The notes beneath the pieces were generated by a model. It saw only the letters and a program-made list of their open reading frames with translations, had not been told where the DNA came from and did not search any database. 64,000 nucleotides of DNA. It comes from DASXRA01 sp036502575 (GTDB lineage: Bacteria > Actinomycetota > Actinomycetes > Mycobacteriales > Jatrophihabitantaceae). This document shows positions 1 to 8,285 of the stretch, piece after piece; within the stretch, counting starts at the first letter, position 1; the number at the start of each line of letters is the position of its first letter. Position numbers and translations under genes: made by a program. Location: the NCBI GenBank assembly GCA_036502575.1, contig DASXYL010000001.1, forward strand, positions 1 to 64,000, given 5' to 3'.

Positions 1-1914
1 GACGGTGGAGTCGGTCAGGGTGGTGACGTCGCCTAACTGTCGGTTTTCGGCGACGTCGCGCAGCAGTCGGCGCATGATCTTCCCGGACCGGGTTTTGGGG
101 AGTTCGGGGACGACCATGATCTGGCGGGGTTTGGCGATCGGTCCGATCTCGGTCGCGACGTGATCACGCAGCGTCTTGGCCAGGTCATCGCCTTCAGCGG
201 CCCCGCTGCGCAGGATCACGAACGCGACGATGCCCTGCCCGGTCGTGGGATCGGTCGCCCCGACCACGGCCGCCTCGGCCACCGAAGGATGAGACACCAG
301 CGCCGACTCGACCTCGGTGGTCGAGATGTTGTGCCCGGATACCAGCATCACGTCATCGACCCGACCCAGGAGCCACAGGTCACCGTCCTCGTCCTTCTTC
401 GCCCCGTCCCCGGGGAAGTAGAACCCCTCTTGATCGAACCGAGCCCAATACGTCTCCCGATAACGCTCCGAGTCACCCCAGATACCGCGCAGCATCGAGG
501 GCCACGGCTCGGTCACCACCAGAAACCCGCCACCACCGTTCGGCACCGGCACCCCGTCATTACCCACCACGTCCGCGGAGATACCCGGCAACGGACGCGT
601 CGCCGAACCCGGCTTGGTCGAGGTCACCCCGGGCAGCGGGCTGATCATGATCGCCCCGGTCTCGGTCTGCCACCAGGTATCCACCACCGGCGTGCGATCA
701 CTACCAATCACCCGCCGATACCAGACCCACGCCTCCGGATTGATCGGCTCACCCACACTGCCCAGCAACCGTAGTGAGGACAGGTCAAAGCGAGCCGGGA
801 TCTCATCGCCCCACTTCATGAACGTCCGGATCGCCGTCGGCGCCGTATAGAGCAGCGTCACCTTGTACTTCTGCACGATCTCCCAGAACCGCCCCTGATG
901 CGGGGTGTCCGGCGTCCCTTCGTACAGCACGACTGTAGAATGGTTCGAGAGCGGCCCGTAGACGATGTAGGAGTGGCCGGTCACCCAACCGATGTCGGCC
1001 GTGCACCAGTACACGTCGGTGTCGGGCTTGAGGTCGAAGACGGCGTTGTGCGTGTACGACGCCTGGGTCAGGTAGCCACCTGTGGTGTGCAGGATCCCTT
1101 TGGGCTTACCCGTCGTCCCCGACGTGTACAGGATGTAGAGCGGATGCTCGGCGTCGAACGCGGCCGGCTCGTGCGTCGACGACGCGGCATCGACGACGTC
1201 GTGCCACCACACGTCGCGGCCGTCCGTCCAGGCCACGTCGTTCTTGCCCCGCTGGACGACCAGCACGTGGGCGACGTTCGTCGGGCCTTTCTCGAGCGCC
1301 TCGTCGACGGCCGGCTTCAACGGCGACACCGAGCCCCGGCGCCACCCACCGTCGGCGGTGATCACCAGTCGCGCGTCGGCGTCGGTGATCCGGTCGTAGA
1401 GCGCCTGCGCCGAGAAGCCGCCGAACACCACGCTGTGCGGCGCGCCGATCCGGGCACACGCCAGCATCGCGACAACCGCCTCGGGGATCATCGGCAGGTA
1501 GATCGCCACCCGGTCGCCCTTGCCAACGCCCAGCGCCGTAAGGGCGTTCGCCGCGCGCGACACCTCGGCCAACAACTCGGCATAGGTCAACGAGCGTGAG
1601 TCGCCGGGTTCGCCCTCGAACTGGATCGCGACCTGGTCGCCATGACCGGCGGAGACGTGTCGGTCCACGCAGTTCACCGATGCGTTGAGGGTGCCGCCGA
1701 GGAACCACTTCGCGAACGGGCGGTCCCACTCGAGGGTCTTGGTCCAGTGGGTCGCCCATTGCAGGCGCTCGGCCTGCTTGTCCCAGAACGCCAACCGGTC
1801 CGACGCCGCCTCGTCGTAAGCATCGGCCGTGACGTTGGCCTGCTCGGTGAACTCGGGCGACGGCGGGAAGCGGCGGTTCTCGTGCAGCAGGTTCGACAGG
1901 GCTTCATCAGACAC
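1..1914 (-). CDS. acsA: Acetyl-CoA synthetase (AMP-forming), 3' end cut by window
   Basis: Activates acetate to acetyl-CoA through acetyl-AMP in the cytoplasm. About 638 residues are visible. The family is usually about 650 residues, so only the last dozen or so lie outside the window. Seen: the nucleotide-binding signature LYTSGTTGKPKG, the WWQTETG motif, the GRVDDVMLVSGHNIS hinge region, and the C-terminal PKTRSGKIMRRLLR, which carries the lysine that is acetylated and controls activity in this family. A GGAGG stands 8 bases before a GTG at 1914. An ATG at 1920 is in frame but only 2 bases from that site, so I prefer 1914. It is divergent from the next gene with about 50 bases between them. 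Identification is secure. Confidence 0.95.
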   Translation of the reverse strand, partial: MSDEALSNLLHENRRFPPSPEFTEQANVTADAYDEAASDRLAFWDKQAERLQWATHWTKTLEWDRPFAKWFLGGTLNASVNCVDRHVSAGHGDQVAIQFEGEPGDSRSLTYAELLAEVSRAANALTALGVGKGDRVAIYLPMIPEAVVAMLACARIGAPHSVVFGGFSAQALYDRITDADARLVITADGGWRRGSVSPLKPAVDEALEKGPTNVAHVLVVQRGKNDVAWTDGRDVWWHDVVDAASSTHEPAAFDAEHPLYILYTSGTTGKPKGILHTTGGYLTQASYTHNAVFDLKPDTDVYWCTADIGWVTGHSYIVYGPLSNHSTVVLYEGTPDTPHQGRFWEIVQKYKVTLLYTAPTAIRTFMKWGDEIPARFDLSSLRLLGSVGEPINPEAWVWYRRVIGSDRTPVVDTWWQTETGAIMISPLPGVTSTKPGSATRPLPGISADVVGNDGVPVPNGGGGFLVVTEPWPSMLRGIWGDSERYRETYWARFDQEGFYFPGDGAKKDEDGDLWLLGRVDDVMLVSGHNISTTEVESALVSHPSVAEAAVVGATDPTTGQGIVAFVILRSGAAEGDDLAKTLRDHVATEIGPIAKPRQIMVVPELPKTRSGKIMRRLLRDVAENRQLGDVTTLTDSTV

Positions 1915-1964
1915 GGTCATGACCTCCGCGGGTGTGGGCTTCTTCGTCACGTTAGCGTGCACTG

Positions 1965-2687
1965 GTGGGTGATCCGCTAGAGCCATTGCTCGAACTGCCC
2001 GGCGTCGCGGACGGCGTCGACAAGGCGCGCTCCGCCGTCGACGCGCTGCTCGCCAACCGGGTGCTGCGCCGCCGCTCGGCGGACGTCTCGGCCGAGTCGT
2101 CCCTTCGCGGCGCGTGGGCGTCGGCCTCGCTGAGCGGCGTCGACGTGAGCCTCGACGAGGTGCGCAAAGGCGTCGGGTGGGACGAGCCGGTGCTGCAGGG
2201 CGCACTGCGGGCCCAGTCGGCGATCGGGACCTTGGCCGACACGTGGACGCGGGCCCCGCGGCAGGCGTTGGCCCGACTGCACGCACTGGCCGCCGCCGAT
2301 CTCGTCGCCGCCGACGACCTCGGCCGCCCGAGCGGCGACACGCAGCGACTGGACGCGCTCGTCGAGGTGCTCGCGGCGACGTCCGCACCGGCGGTCGTGG
2401 TCGCGGCGGTCGTTCATGGCGAGCTGCTGTCGCTGGACCTGTTCGCGCCGGTGTCGGGCATCGTGGCCCGAGTGGCAACCCGGCTGACCCTGGTCGAACG
2501 CGGCCTCGATCCGAAATCGCTCGTGGTCGTCGAGGCCGGACATCGCGAGCTGCGCGACGAGTACGTCGCCGCGCTGACGGCCTACCAGGACGGCGACATC
2601 GCCCGGTGGCTACGCCATTGCGCGGACGCCGTCGCGGCCGGCGCCCGAGAGGCGACAGCGATCTGCGAAGCAATCCTCAGGGGCTGA
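1965..2687 (+). CDS. Conserved actinobacterial protein beside acsA, function unknown
   Basis: A 240-residue soluble, alanine-rich, mostly helical protein starting at GTG. It begins with GDPLEPLLELPGV and has a segment SLRGAWASASLSGVDVSLDEVRKG that resembles the N-terminal region placed before Fic domains (the S..SL.G stretch), but no HPFxxGNGR Fic core is present. Proteins of this type sit next to acetyl-CoA synthetase in many actinomycetes and are often labelled oxidoreductase without evidence; I see no nucleotide-binding or metal motif. No clear ribosome site precedes the start, so it may be translated from a leaderless or weakly led message. Real by coding pattern and position; role unknown. 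Confidence 0.75.
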   Translation: MGDPLEPLLELPGVADGVDKARSAVDALLANRVLRRRSADVSAESSLRGAWASASLSGVDVSLDEVRKGVGWDEPVLQGALRAQSAIGTLADTWTRAPRQALARLHALAAADLVAADDLGRPSGDTQRLDALVEVLAATSAPAVVVAAVVHGELLSLDLFAPVSGIVARVATRLTLVERGLDPKSLVVVEAGHRELRDEYVAALTAYQDGDIARWLRHCADAVAAGAREATAICEAILRG

Positions 2688-2691
2688 AATT

Positions 2692-2733
2692 GGACGGCGG
2701 CGCCGCTGTCTGCGACGCCGCCTAACACCGTCC
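2692..2733. terminator. Imperfect GC-rich hairpin between convergent genes
   Basis: GGCGGCG at 2696-2702 pairs with CGCCGCC at 2716-2722, and an outer GGACGG (2692-2697) could instead pair with CCGTCC (2728-2733). It lies just after the stop of the preceding plus-strand gene, in the 283-base gap before a convergent gene. There is no U tract. The rest of this gap (to 2970) shows no coding pattern. Confidence 0.35.
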
Positions 2734-2970
2734 GCCGGGTTACCAAAGCGTGCACCTGTGAGATGTCAGGCGCGGGCCAGTACCCAGAGGTGCCAGTCCA
2801 CGTCGACTCACCTGTTACGTGGTGGGATCGCCGCGTGGGTGCCCGGTGAACCGTGCCGGTTGAGGACCGCTGGGGGCTGGACCGCCATAGACGAACCTCG
2901 TCCGTAGGCTCATTAAGCGCCGTGATCGGCATCGGCACAAGACTTGCGGACGTTGTAATTTGCCCTGAAC

Positions 2971-3861
2971 TTATTGCGGAGCGTGAGCAGACAGCGGGGA
3001 CGGCGTGTTCTGCACGCCCTGCACATCGGTGATGTCCGAGATCGGTGCCGACCCTGCGTACACACCGGCGTCCAGCTTGGCCAGGCCCAGTGACTCGGCC
3101 TCGTCCGCGTCGCGTCCCACGTAGAACAGCTCGGCGCGAATCTGCTCGTTCTGCTCCCAGCGGTGGACGATGCGGAATCGCGCGCCCCGCCACGTCCCGT
3201 ACAGCTGCAGGTCGTAGTAGTCGCCGATCTCGGACACCGTCACTTCGCGACGCCAGTACCCGCGGGCCGAGCGCTCGAAGCCACCCATCGGCGGCTGGCC
3301 GGCCGAGGCGAGCACCACGGTTTGGCCGTCGGTCAGTAGATCGGCGGGCCAGGTGATGTCGCTCCACTTCACGAGCGGGCCGATCATCAGCGACGGCAGC
3401 ACCCTCGACTCGATCGGCAACACTCCGCTCGCCCCGCCCCAGCCGAGCCCGATGTCGCGATAGACGGCGAGCAGCTCCTCCTGTCCGGAGGCATGGATGC
3501 GCCACAGCTCGGCGCCTGGTGGCAGCCGGCAGTGGTCGAGGAACCACAGTGGCACTGGTGGTTGGCCGCCGGCGGTGAAGCCGAGGCCGTTGAACGGCGG
3601 GCGCTCGACGAACGGGCCGTCGTTCGCTTTCGCCTCCTCGACGGTGCGACCGCCGATCGCGTTGGTGAACGTCATCAGCTCGGTCGACTCGAAGCGCAGC
3701 ACGTCCAGGTGCGGGGCGTCGGGGCGATGCGGCGAGCCGGGAAATCCCAGGCCGAGCAGCGCGTAGAGCGCCGCCGGGGTGGTCGCGTCGGCAATATCGG
3801 CGGCATTCGTGACGTACCCGGAGACGGTGTCCTGGCAGCGGGCCAGATACGACCACGACAT
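2971..3861 (-). CDS. Hypothetical protein, 296 aa
   Basis: I do not recognise this family. The protein starts MSWSYLARCQDTVSGYV, has no signal peptide or membrane segment, and is rich in Trp, Tyr and Pro in the middle (PPVPLWFLDHCRLPPGAELW) with a GYWRREVTVSEIGDYYDLQLYG stretch that suggests beta structure. The ATG at 3861 is chosen because it lies just after the HAD gene stop at 3888 and the sequence before it looks non-coding; an in-frame GTG a few codons upstream (about 3891) is possible and would overlap that stop. It follows the HAD-IB phosphatase gene on the same strand with a gap of about 26 bases, so the two may be cotranscribed. Confidence 0.7.
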   Translation of the reverse strand: MSWSYLARCQDTVSGYVTNAADIADATTPAALYALLGLGFPGSPHRPDAPHLDVLRFESTELMTFTNAIGGRTVEEAKANDGPFVERPPFNGLGFTAGGQPPVPLWFLDHCRLPPGAELWRIHASGQEELLAVYRDIGLGWGGASGVLPIESRVLPSLMIGPLVKWSDITWPADLLTDGQTVVLASAGQPPMGGFERSARGYWRREVTVSEIGDYYDLQLYGTWRGARFRIVHRWEQNEQIRAELFYVGRDADEAESLGLAKLDAGVYAGSAPISDITDVQGVQNTPSPLSAHAPQ

Positions 3862-3887
3862 CTGTGAAGTAACGGCTTTCTGAACGA

Positions 3888-4676
3888 TCACGCACTGCCC
3901 CGGCGGCGTCTGGTGGCGTACCAGGCGATGCTGGCCGCGGCGACCCCGGCGCCGGCGAGGGTGAGCGTCGCCGCCGGCTTCGGCGGACGCAGGCGCTCGC
4001 GCAGTGGGACGGCGTTGCTGAACGCCAGCATCGGCCAGCCGCGCTCGAGGGCGGCCTTGCGCAGCGCGCGATCGGCGTTGACCGCAAAGGGATAGCCGAC
4101 CTCCTCGAGCATCGGCAGGTCGGTAACCGAGTCGGAGTAGGCGTAGCACTCGTCGAGGTCGTAATGGCGGGTCTCGGCGAACTCGCGGATCGCCTCGGCC
4201 TTGCCCGGGCCGTACACGTAGGTGGCGATCTCGCCGGTGTACTTGCCGTCCTCGACGACCATTCGGGTCGCGATGACGTCGTCCGCGCCGACCATGGCGC
4301 CGATCGGTTCGACGACCTCCTCGCCGGACGACGACACGATCACGACGTCGCGGCCCTCGGCCTTGTGGCGCGCGATCAGTTCGACGGCCTCGTCGTAGAC
4401 GAGCGGATCGATGATGTCGTGCAGGGTCTCGGCGACCACATCCCGGACCTGCGCCACGTCCCAGCCCGCGCACATCGCGGTGATGAAGGTGCGCATGCGG
4501 TCCATCTGTTCCTCGTCGGCGCCGGCCAGGGCGAAGACGAACTGGGCGTACGCGCTGCGCAGGACGGTGCGCCGGTTGATGAGTCCGCTCTGGTAGAACG
4601 ACCGGCCGAACGCGAGCGTGCTCGATTTGGCGATGATCGTCTTGTCGAGATCGAAGAACGCCGCGGTGCTGGACAC
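3888..4676 (-). CDS. HAD-IB family phosphatase with C-terminal membrane anchor
   Basis: A haloacid-dehalogenase superfamily hydrolase (SerB-like, subfamily IB) of 262 residues. Motif I is FFDLDKTII near residue 8, motif II is VVIVSSSGEE near residue 110, the motif III lysine is in the GPGKAEAI region, and motif IV is YSDSVTDLPML near residue 180. The C-terminus has a hydrophobic segment (TLTLAGAGVAAASIAWYA) followed by an arginine cluster, which suggests a single membrane anchor with the enzyme in the cytoplasm. Known context: the corresponding gene in mycobacteria (Rv3661) is also divergent from the ssd-tad operon. The substrate is unknown; phosphoserine-like or lipid phosphate are options. 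Confidence 0.9.
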   Translation of the reverse strand: MSSTAAFFDLDKTIIAKSSTLAFGRSFYQSGLINRRTVLRSAYAQFVFALAGADEEQMDRMRTFITAMCAGWDVAQVRDVVAETLHDIIDPLVYDEAVELIARHKAEGRDVVIVSSSGEEVVEPIGAMVGADDVIATRMVVEDGKYTGEIATYVYGPGKAEAIREFAETRHYDLDECYAYSDSVTDLPMLEEVGYPFAVNADRALRKAALERGWPMLAFSNAVPLRERLRPPKPAATLTLAGAGVAAASIAWYATRRRRGSA

Positions 4677-4722
4677 GTTGTCCGAGCATACGGAGCGATC
4701 CGGTAGTCCGGCGTGTCGGCGT

Positions 4723-4764
4723 TGTCAAGTCCGTCGTCCACAGCGCTCGCCGTTGTCCACAGAT
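4723..4764 (+). promoter_or_regulatory. Tad-locus upstream element, copy 1 (before ssd)
   Basis: TGTCAAGTCCGTCGTCCACAG (4723-4743) is followed by TGTCCACAGAT (4754-4764). The two TCCACA cores are direct repeats 19 bp apart, and the second is an exact TTGTCCACA 9-mer, the actinobacterial DnaA-box consensus. The same arrangement occurs before the flp remnant (22926) and intact flp (24353), each with the element at the same distance from the start codon. It therefore looks like a conserved operator or promoter part of the pilus genes. Confidence 0.7.
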
Positions 4765-4811
4765 GTCGTTTCTCGGTGTTGGTCAGCTCCGCCGTTCGCT
4801 TCTCTGGACGC

Positions 4812-5501
4812 GTGGACGGGAAGTGGCCGGTGGTCGGTGTCGTCGGGGGTCGCGGCGGCGCCGGGGCCAGCACGTTCGCCTGCGTGCTGGCGGCGATGGC
4901 GGCGCTGGGCGGGCGGGCGGTGCTGGTCGATCTCGATCCGATCGCCGGAGGGGTCGACGTGCTGCTGGGCATCGAGGCGGCGCCGGGTGCGCGTTGGTCG
5001 GGGCTGCGCCTCGACGGTGGGCGCCTCGATCCGGACGTCCTGGTCGGCGGATTACCGCAATGGGGGTCTGCCGCAGTGCTATCGGCCGACGTCCTGCCCG
5101 CGGCGCCCGCCGTGTCTCAAGTGTTGGACGTAGCCACACGGGCCGGGCCGGTCGTGGTGGATCTCGGGCGATGCGCGACGCCGGCTCGCGAGGCGGTGCT
5201 GCGCCGCTGCGCGTTGGTGGTGCTGATATGCGGGGTCGACGTCCGTTCGGTAACCGGGGCGCGAGCGGTGCGGCTCGGGCTCGGTCCGGCGCCGGCGGGC
5301 CTGGTGGTCGTGCGCGGGGCTCGTGACACCGCGCCGGTCGCCCGGGTGGCCACGCTGATCGAGGTGCCGTTGATCGGGGTCGTCTCGGCCCTGCGGCGGC
5401 GGGGTGACTCGCCGCTCGATGCGTCCGCGCTACCGCGGGGCATGGCCCGGGTGGCGCGGGGCGTGCTCGACGCCGTCGACGGATTGGGGAGTGTGTCGTG
5501 A
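4812..5501 (+). CDS. ssd: Septum-site-determining/CpaE-like ATPase (Ssd)
   Basis: A MinD/ParA-superfamily protein that starts the Tad (tight adherence/Flp pilus) operon; such proteins help place the pilus secretion machine. The deviant Walker A is GGRGGAGASTFA shortly after the start, then VLVDLDPIAGGVDVLLG and VVVDLGR. I chose GTG 4812 rather than an in-frame GTG at 4713 because this start lies 58 bases from the second core of the upstream element, nearly the same distance (59) as for flp, and because 4713 would put the element inside the coding region. With this start the protein is 229 residues and lacks the N-terminal receiver-like domain of longer homologues. Its stop overlaps the tadA start (GTGA). 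Confidence 0.85.
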   Translation: MDGKWPVVGVVGGRGGAGASTFACVLAAMAALGGRAVLVDLDPIAGGVDVLLGIEAAPGARWSGLRLDGGRLDPDVLVGGLPQWGSAAVLSADVLPAAPAVSQVLDVATRAGPVVVDLGRCATPAREAVLRRCALVVLICGVDVRSVTGARAVRLGLGPAPAGLVVVRGARDTAPVARVATLIEVPLIGVVSALRRRGDSPLDASALPRGMARVARGVLDAVDGLGSVS

Positions 5502-6646
5502 CCGGCGTCGAATTCGTCGATCGGGTCCGGCAGCGGTTGGCCGGGTCGTCTACCTCGCCCGACCTCGGCCTCGTCGTGCGCGATGAGCAGGCCAGTGCGT
5601 CGGTCATCGCCGACGAGGCCGCGCTGGCCACCATCGAGCGGGACGTCGCGGCCGAGGTCGCGGGTGCCGGTCCGCTCGAACCGCTGCTCGCGATGCCGAG
5701 TGTCAGCGACGTGCTGGTCAATGGACCCCGCGAGGTGTGGCTCGATCGAGGCCGCGGCTTGGAACGGTCGGCCGTGACCTTCGCCGACGACGCAGCGGTG
5801 CGGCGGCTGGCCCAGCGCCTGGCTGCGGCCGCCGGGCGGCGGCTGGACGATGCATCGCCGTTCGTCGACGCGGCGTTGCCCGACGGCACGCGGCTGCACG
5901 CCGTGCTGCCGCCCATCACGGCGCGGACGACGCTGTCGCTGCGGGTGCTCGCGCGCCGGCGTTTCGAGCTGCGTGACCTGGTCGAGGCGCGAGTGGCGAC
6001 GCTGCTTCGGGCGATCGTGGCGGCGCGGTTGACCCTGGTGATCAGCGGGGGCACCGGTTCGGGCAAGACAACGCTCCTGGGCGCGCTGCTCGGCTGCGTG
6101 CCGGCGTCCGAACGGCTCGTCGTCATCGAGGACGCGGCCGAGTTGGTCACGGGCCACCCGCACCTGGTCAGGCTGGTGACGCGCACGGCGAACGTCGAGG
6201 GGGCAGGCGCGATCGGGTTGCGCGAGTTGGTTCGCCAGGCGTTACGGATGCGCCCGGATCGGCTGGTGGTGGGCGAGTTCCGGGGAGCCGAGATCGTCGA
6301 CCTGCTGGTCGCGCTCAACACCGGGCACGAGGGGGGCGCGGCGACCCTGCATGCCAACGCCGCGGTCGACGTCCCGGCGCGGTTGTACGCGTTGGGCGGC
6401 CTCGGCGGGTTGTCGTCGGCAGCGGTCACGAGCCAGGTCGCCAGCGCGCTCGACGTCGTCGTGCACCTGCGCCGCGCACGTTCCGGACTGCGCGGGGTGG
6501 CCGAGATCGCGATGCTCGAGCGACGCGGTGACGGGCTGGTCGTCGCGCCGGTGTGGTCGTCCGAGCGTGGTGTCCAGGCTCGCGCCCATGATCTCGTCGA
6601 CCGTCTGCTGCAACGCGGCGTCGATCCCGGCGGGTTGCTGCAATGA
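5498..6646 (+). CDS. tadA: TadA/CpaF secretion ATPase
   Basis: Hexameric type II/IV secretion ATPase that powers assembly of Flp/Tad pili at the membrane. 382 residues, close to other actinobacterial TadA proteins. Seen: the N-terminal domain with GAGPLEPLLAMPSVSDVLVNG, Walker A ISGGTGSGKTTLLGALL near residue 185, the Asp box VVIEDAAEL, Walker B LRMRPDRLVVGEFRG, and the His box GHEGGAATLHAN. GTG start overlaps the ssd stop and its own stop overlaps the tadB start (ATGA), so the operon is translationally coupled. Confidence 0.95.
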   Translation: MTGVEFVDRVRQRLAGSSTSPDLGLVVRDEQASASVIADEAALATIERDVAAEVAGAGPLEPLLAMPSVSDVLVNGPREVWLDRGRGLERSAVTFADDAAVRRLAQRLAAAAGRRLDDASPFVDAALPDGTRLHAVLPPITARTTLSLRVLARRRFELRDLVEARVATLLRAIVAARLTLVISGGTGSGKTTLLGALLGCVPASERLVVIEDAAELVTGHPHLVRLVTRTANVEGAGAIGLRELVRQALRMRPDRLVVGEFRGAEIVDLLVALNTGHEGGAATLHANAAVDVPARLYALGGLGGLSSAAVTSQVASALDVVVHLRRARSGLRGVAEIAMLERRGDGLVVAPVWSSERGVQARAHDLVDRLLQRGVDPGGLLQ

Positions 6647-7473
6647 CGGTCGCACTGCTCGCCCTGGCGATTGCCGTGCTCGCCTGGCCGGCGCAGCGCC
6701 CTCACGAGCGGCGCCTGCTCGGGCTCGTCGGTGCGGCGCGGCTGGCGGCACCGCCGTCCCGTGAGCGGCTTCGGCAGTGGCGTCGGGTGATTCCGTCGCG
6801 GCTCGCGATCTGCCTCGCGGCGCTGGCCCTGGGTGGGCTGAGCACACCGTGGCGCGGCCCGCTCGTCGGCGTGACGGTCGCCGCGGTGGCCGCACTCGGG
6901 CTGTCCCGCGGGGCTCGGGCGGCCCGGCGCGCAGTGAGTCGGACCGGCGATCGTGACCTGTCGGCCGCGCTGCGGTTGCTGCGGGCGGAGTTGGACGTCG
7001 GCAGCTCCGGGGCGGTGGCGCTGACCGCGGCAGCGGTGGTGGCCGGCGCGCATCGACGAGTCTTCGAGGCCGCCGCCGCGGCCGTGGCCGACGGTGGGGA
7101 CGTCGTTGCCGCGGTGTCGGCGGCCGGCGCCGCGCCGGAGCTGATCGTGATCGCGCAGGCCTGGCACCTTGCCGCCACGCTCGGCCTGCCGCTGGCCGGC
7201 GTGCTCGGCCGCGTCGACGACGACGTGCAGTCCCGCCGCGATCAGGCGCGCGTGGTTGCGTCGGCCCTGGCCGGCCCGCGCTCATCAGGGGCGCTGCTGG
7301 CCGGACTGCCCGTGCTGGGGATCGGGCTCGGCCTGGCGATGGGCGCCCAGCCGCTGCGGGTGCTGCTCGATACCGGGGGCGGTCGGTTGTTGCTGTGTGC
7401 GGGTGTTCTGTTCGATGTCGCCGGCGTGTTGTGGACGGCGCGGCTGATCAGCTCGGCGGAGGGTCGAGGGTGA
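6643..7473 (+). CDS. tadB: TadB-like pilus assembly membrane protein
   Basis: GspF/T2SF-family inner-membrane platform protein of the Tad system, 276 residues. It has N-terminal hydrophobic segments, a cytoplasmic GspF-like helical domain (DLSAALRLLRAELDVGSSGA... AGAHRRVFEAAAAAVADGGD) and C-terminal membrane segments (ALLAGLPVLGIGLGLAMGAQP, LLLCAGVLFDVAGVLW). The ATG start overlaps the tadA stop and the stop overlaps tadC (GTGA). It would work with TadC as the membrane platform over TadA. Confidence 0.85.
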   Translation: MTVALLALAIAVLAWPAQRPHERRLLGLVGAARLAAPPSRERLRQWRRVIPSRLAICLAALALGGLSTPWRGPLVGVTVAAVAALGLSRGARAARRAVSRTGDRDLSAALRLLRAELDVGSSGAVALTAAAVVAGAHRRVFEAAAAAVADGGDVVAAVSAAGAAPELIVIAQAWHLAATLGLPLAGVLGRVDDDVQSRRDQARVVASALAGPRSSGALLAGLPVLGIGLGLAMGAQPLRVLLDTGGGRLLLCAGVLFDVAGVLWTARLISSAEGRG

Positions 7474-8171
7474 GCGCGGCACTGTGCTGGTTGGCCGGGG
7501 CCATCTGGCTGTCGACCGGTCGGCGTCGCCGCGAGGCCCGACCCGACCGGGCCTCGATTCGTGTCCCTCCGAGCACGCTGCGCTGGCTGGCCGTCGGCGC
7601 GGTCGTCGTCGCCGGGGTGGCCGCCTTCGGACCGGTGCCGGGCGGGATCGGGGGCGCGTTGGCGGCACCGATCGTGGCACGACTGGTCGGATCGCTGCAG
7701 GCGCGTGGGCCCTCGGGTGCGCCGGCCGACGTGGCCCGCCGCATTCCGCTCGTGCTGGACCTGCTGGCTGCCGCCCTGCGCAGCGGTCAGCCGGTCAGCA
7801 CCGCGGTGTCGTTGGTGGCGCCGCTGGCCGGTGAACCGCTCACTGCCCAGCTGGGCAAGGTCGCAGGGCTGCTCAGGTTCGGGGCTGATCCGGCCACTGC
7901 GTGGGCGGCACTCGGCGATCTGACCCTGGCTCCGATCGCGCGTACGGCGGTGCGTAGTGCCGAGAGCGGCGTACGCCTGGCCCGCAGCTTCGAGCTGCTC
8001 GCCGCCGAACTGCGCGACGAGGCGAGGGCCGCCGCTGTGGCGCGAGCGCACCGAGCCGGGGTTTGGGCGATGGCCCCGCTCGGGTTGTGCTTCCTGCCGG
8101 CGTTCGCGTGCCTGGGCGTCCTGCCGGTCATCGTGGGCATCGCCCGCGGCGTGCTGAGCGGGACACCGTAG
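7470..8171 (+). CDS. tadC: TadC-like pilus assembly membrane protein
   Basis: Second GspF/T2SF-family membrane protein of the Tad system, 233 residues from the GTG at 7470, which overlaps the tadB stop. It has hydrophobic segments near residues 1-15 and 40-70, a T2SF core (RIPLVLDLLAAALRSGQPV... AESGVRLARSFELLAAELRD) and a C-terminal membrane pair ending LGVLPVIVGIARGVL. In related actinomycetes the flp pilin and TadE genes follow directly; here the series stops and resumes 16 kb later at 24443. Confidence 0.85.
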   Translation: MSAALCWLAGAIWLSTGRRRREARPDRASIRVPPSTLRWLAVGAVVVAGVAAFGPVPGGIGGALAAPIVARLVGSLQARGPSGAPADVARRIPLVLDLLAAALRSGQPVSTAVSLVAPLAGEPLTAQLGKVAGLLRFGADPATAWAALGDLTLAPIARTAVRSAESGVRLARSFELLAAELRDEARAAAVARAHRAGVWAMAPLGLCFLPAFACLGVLPVIVGIARGVLSGTP

Positions 8172-8262
8172 GTGTCCAACATGCGTCGCGGCCACGCGGC
8201 CCGCGGCCCGCCCGACCTGGATGCGGCGTGATCCATAGCTCCTGGGGCTTGCGGCCAGCGGG

Positions 8263-8281
8263 TTAGGTAAGGCTAACCTAT
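8263..8281. promoter_or_regulatory. IdeR/DtxR-type iron box
   Basis: TTAGGTAAGGCTAACCTAT matches the 19-bp consensus TTAGGTTAGGCTAACCTAA at 17 of 19 positions and ends 5 bases before the GTG start of the siderophore uptake operon. Iron-loaded IdeR/DmdR is expected to repress the operon from here. The closeness to the start suggests a very short or absent 5' leader, or use of the ATG at 8301. Confidence 0.9.
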
Positions 8282-8285
8282 CGTC

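Noticed and set aside
2582..4087. 500-codon minus-strand frame across the unknown gene and the HAD gene
   Set aside because: Composition and lack of motifs mark it as a shadow; the two genes in other frames have clear starts and motifs.
4723..4764. DnaA-like boxes taken as a replication origin
   Set aside because: Only two boxes per site, repeated at pilus genes, with no AT-rich unwinding region and no dnaA/dnaN/gyrB nearby.
4783..7167. Open frame of nearly 800 codons on the minus strand opposite ssd-tadA-tadB
   Set aside because: Arg/Pro-rich low-complexity product with no motif; it is the usual antisense shadow of GC-rich coding DNA.
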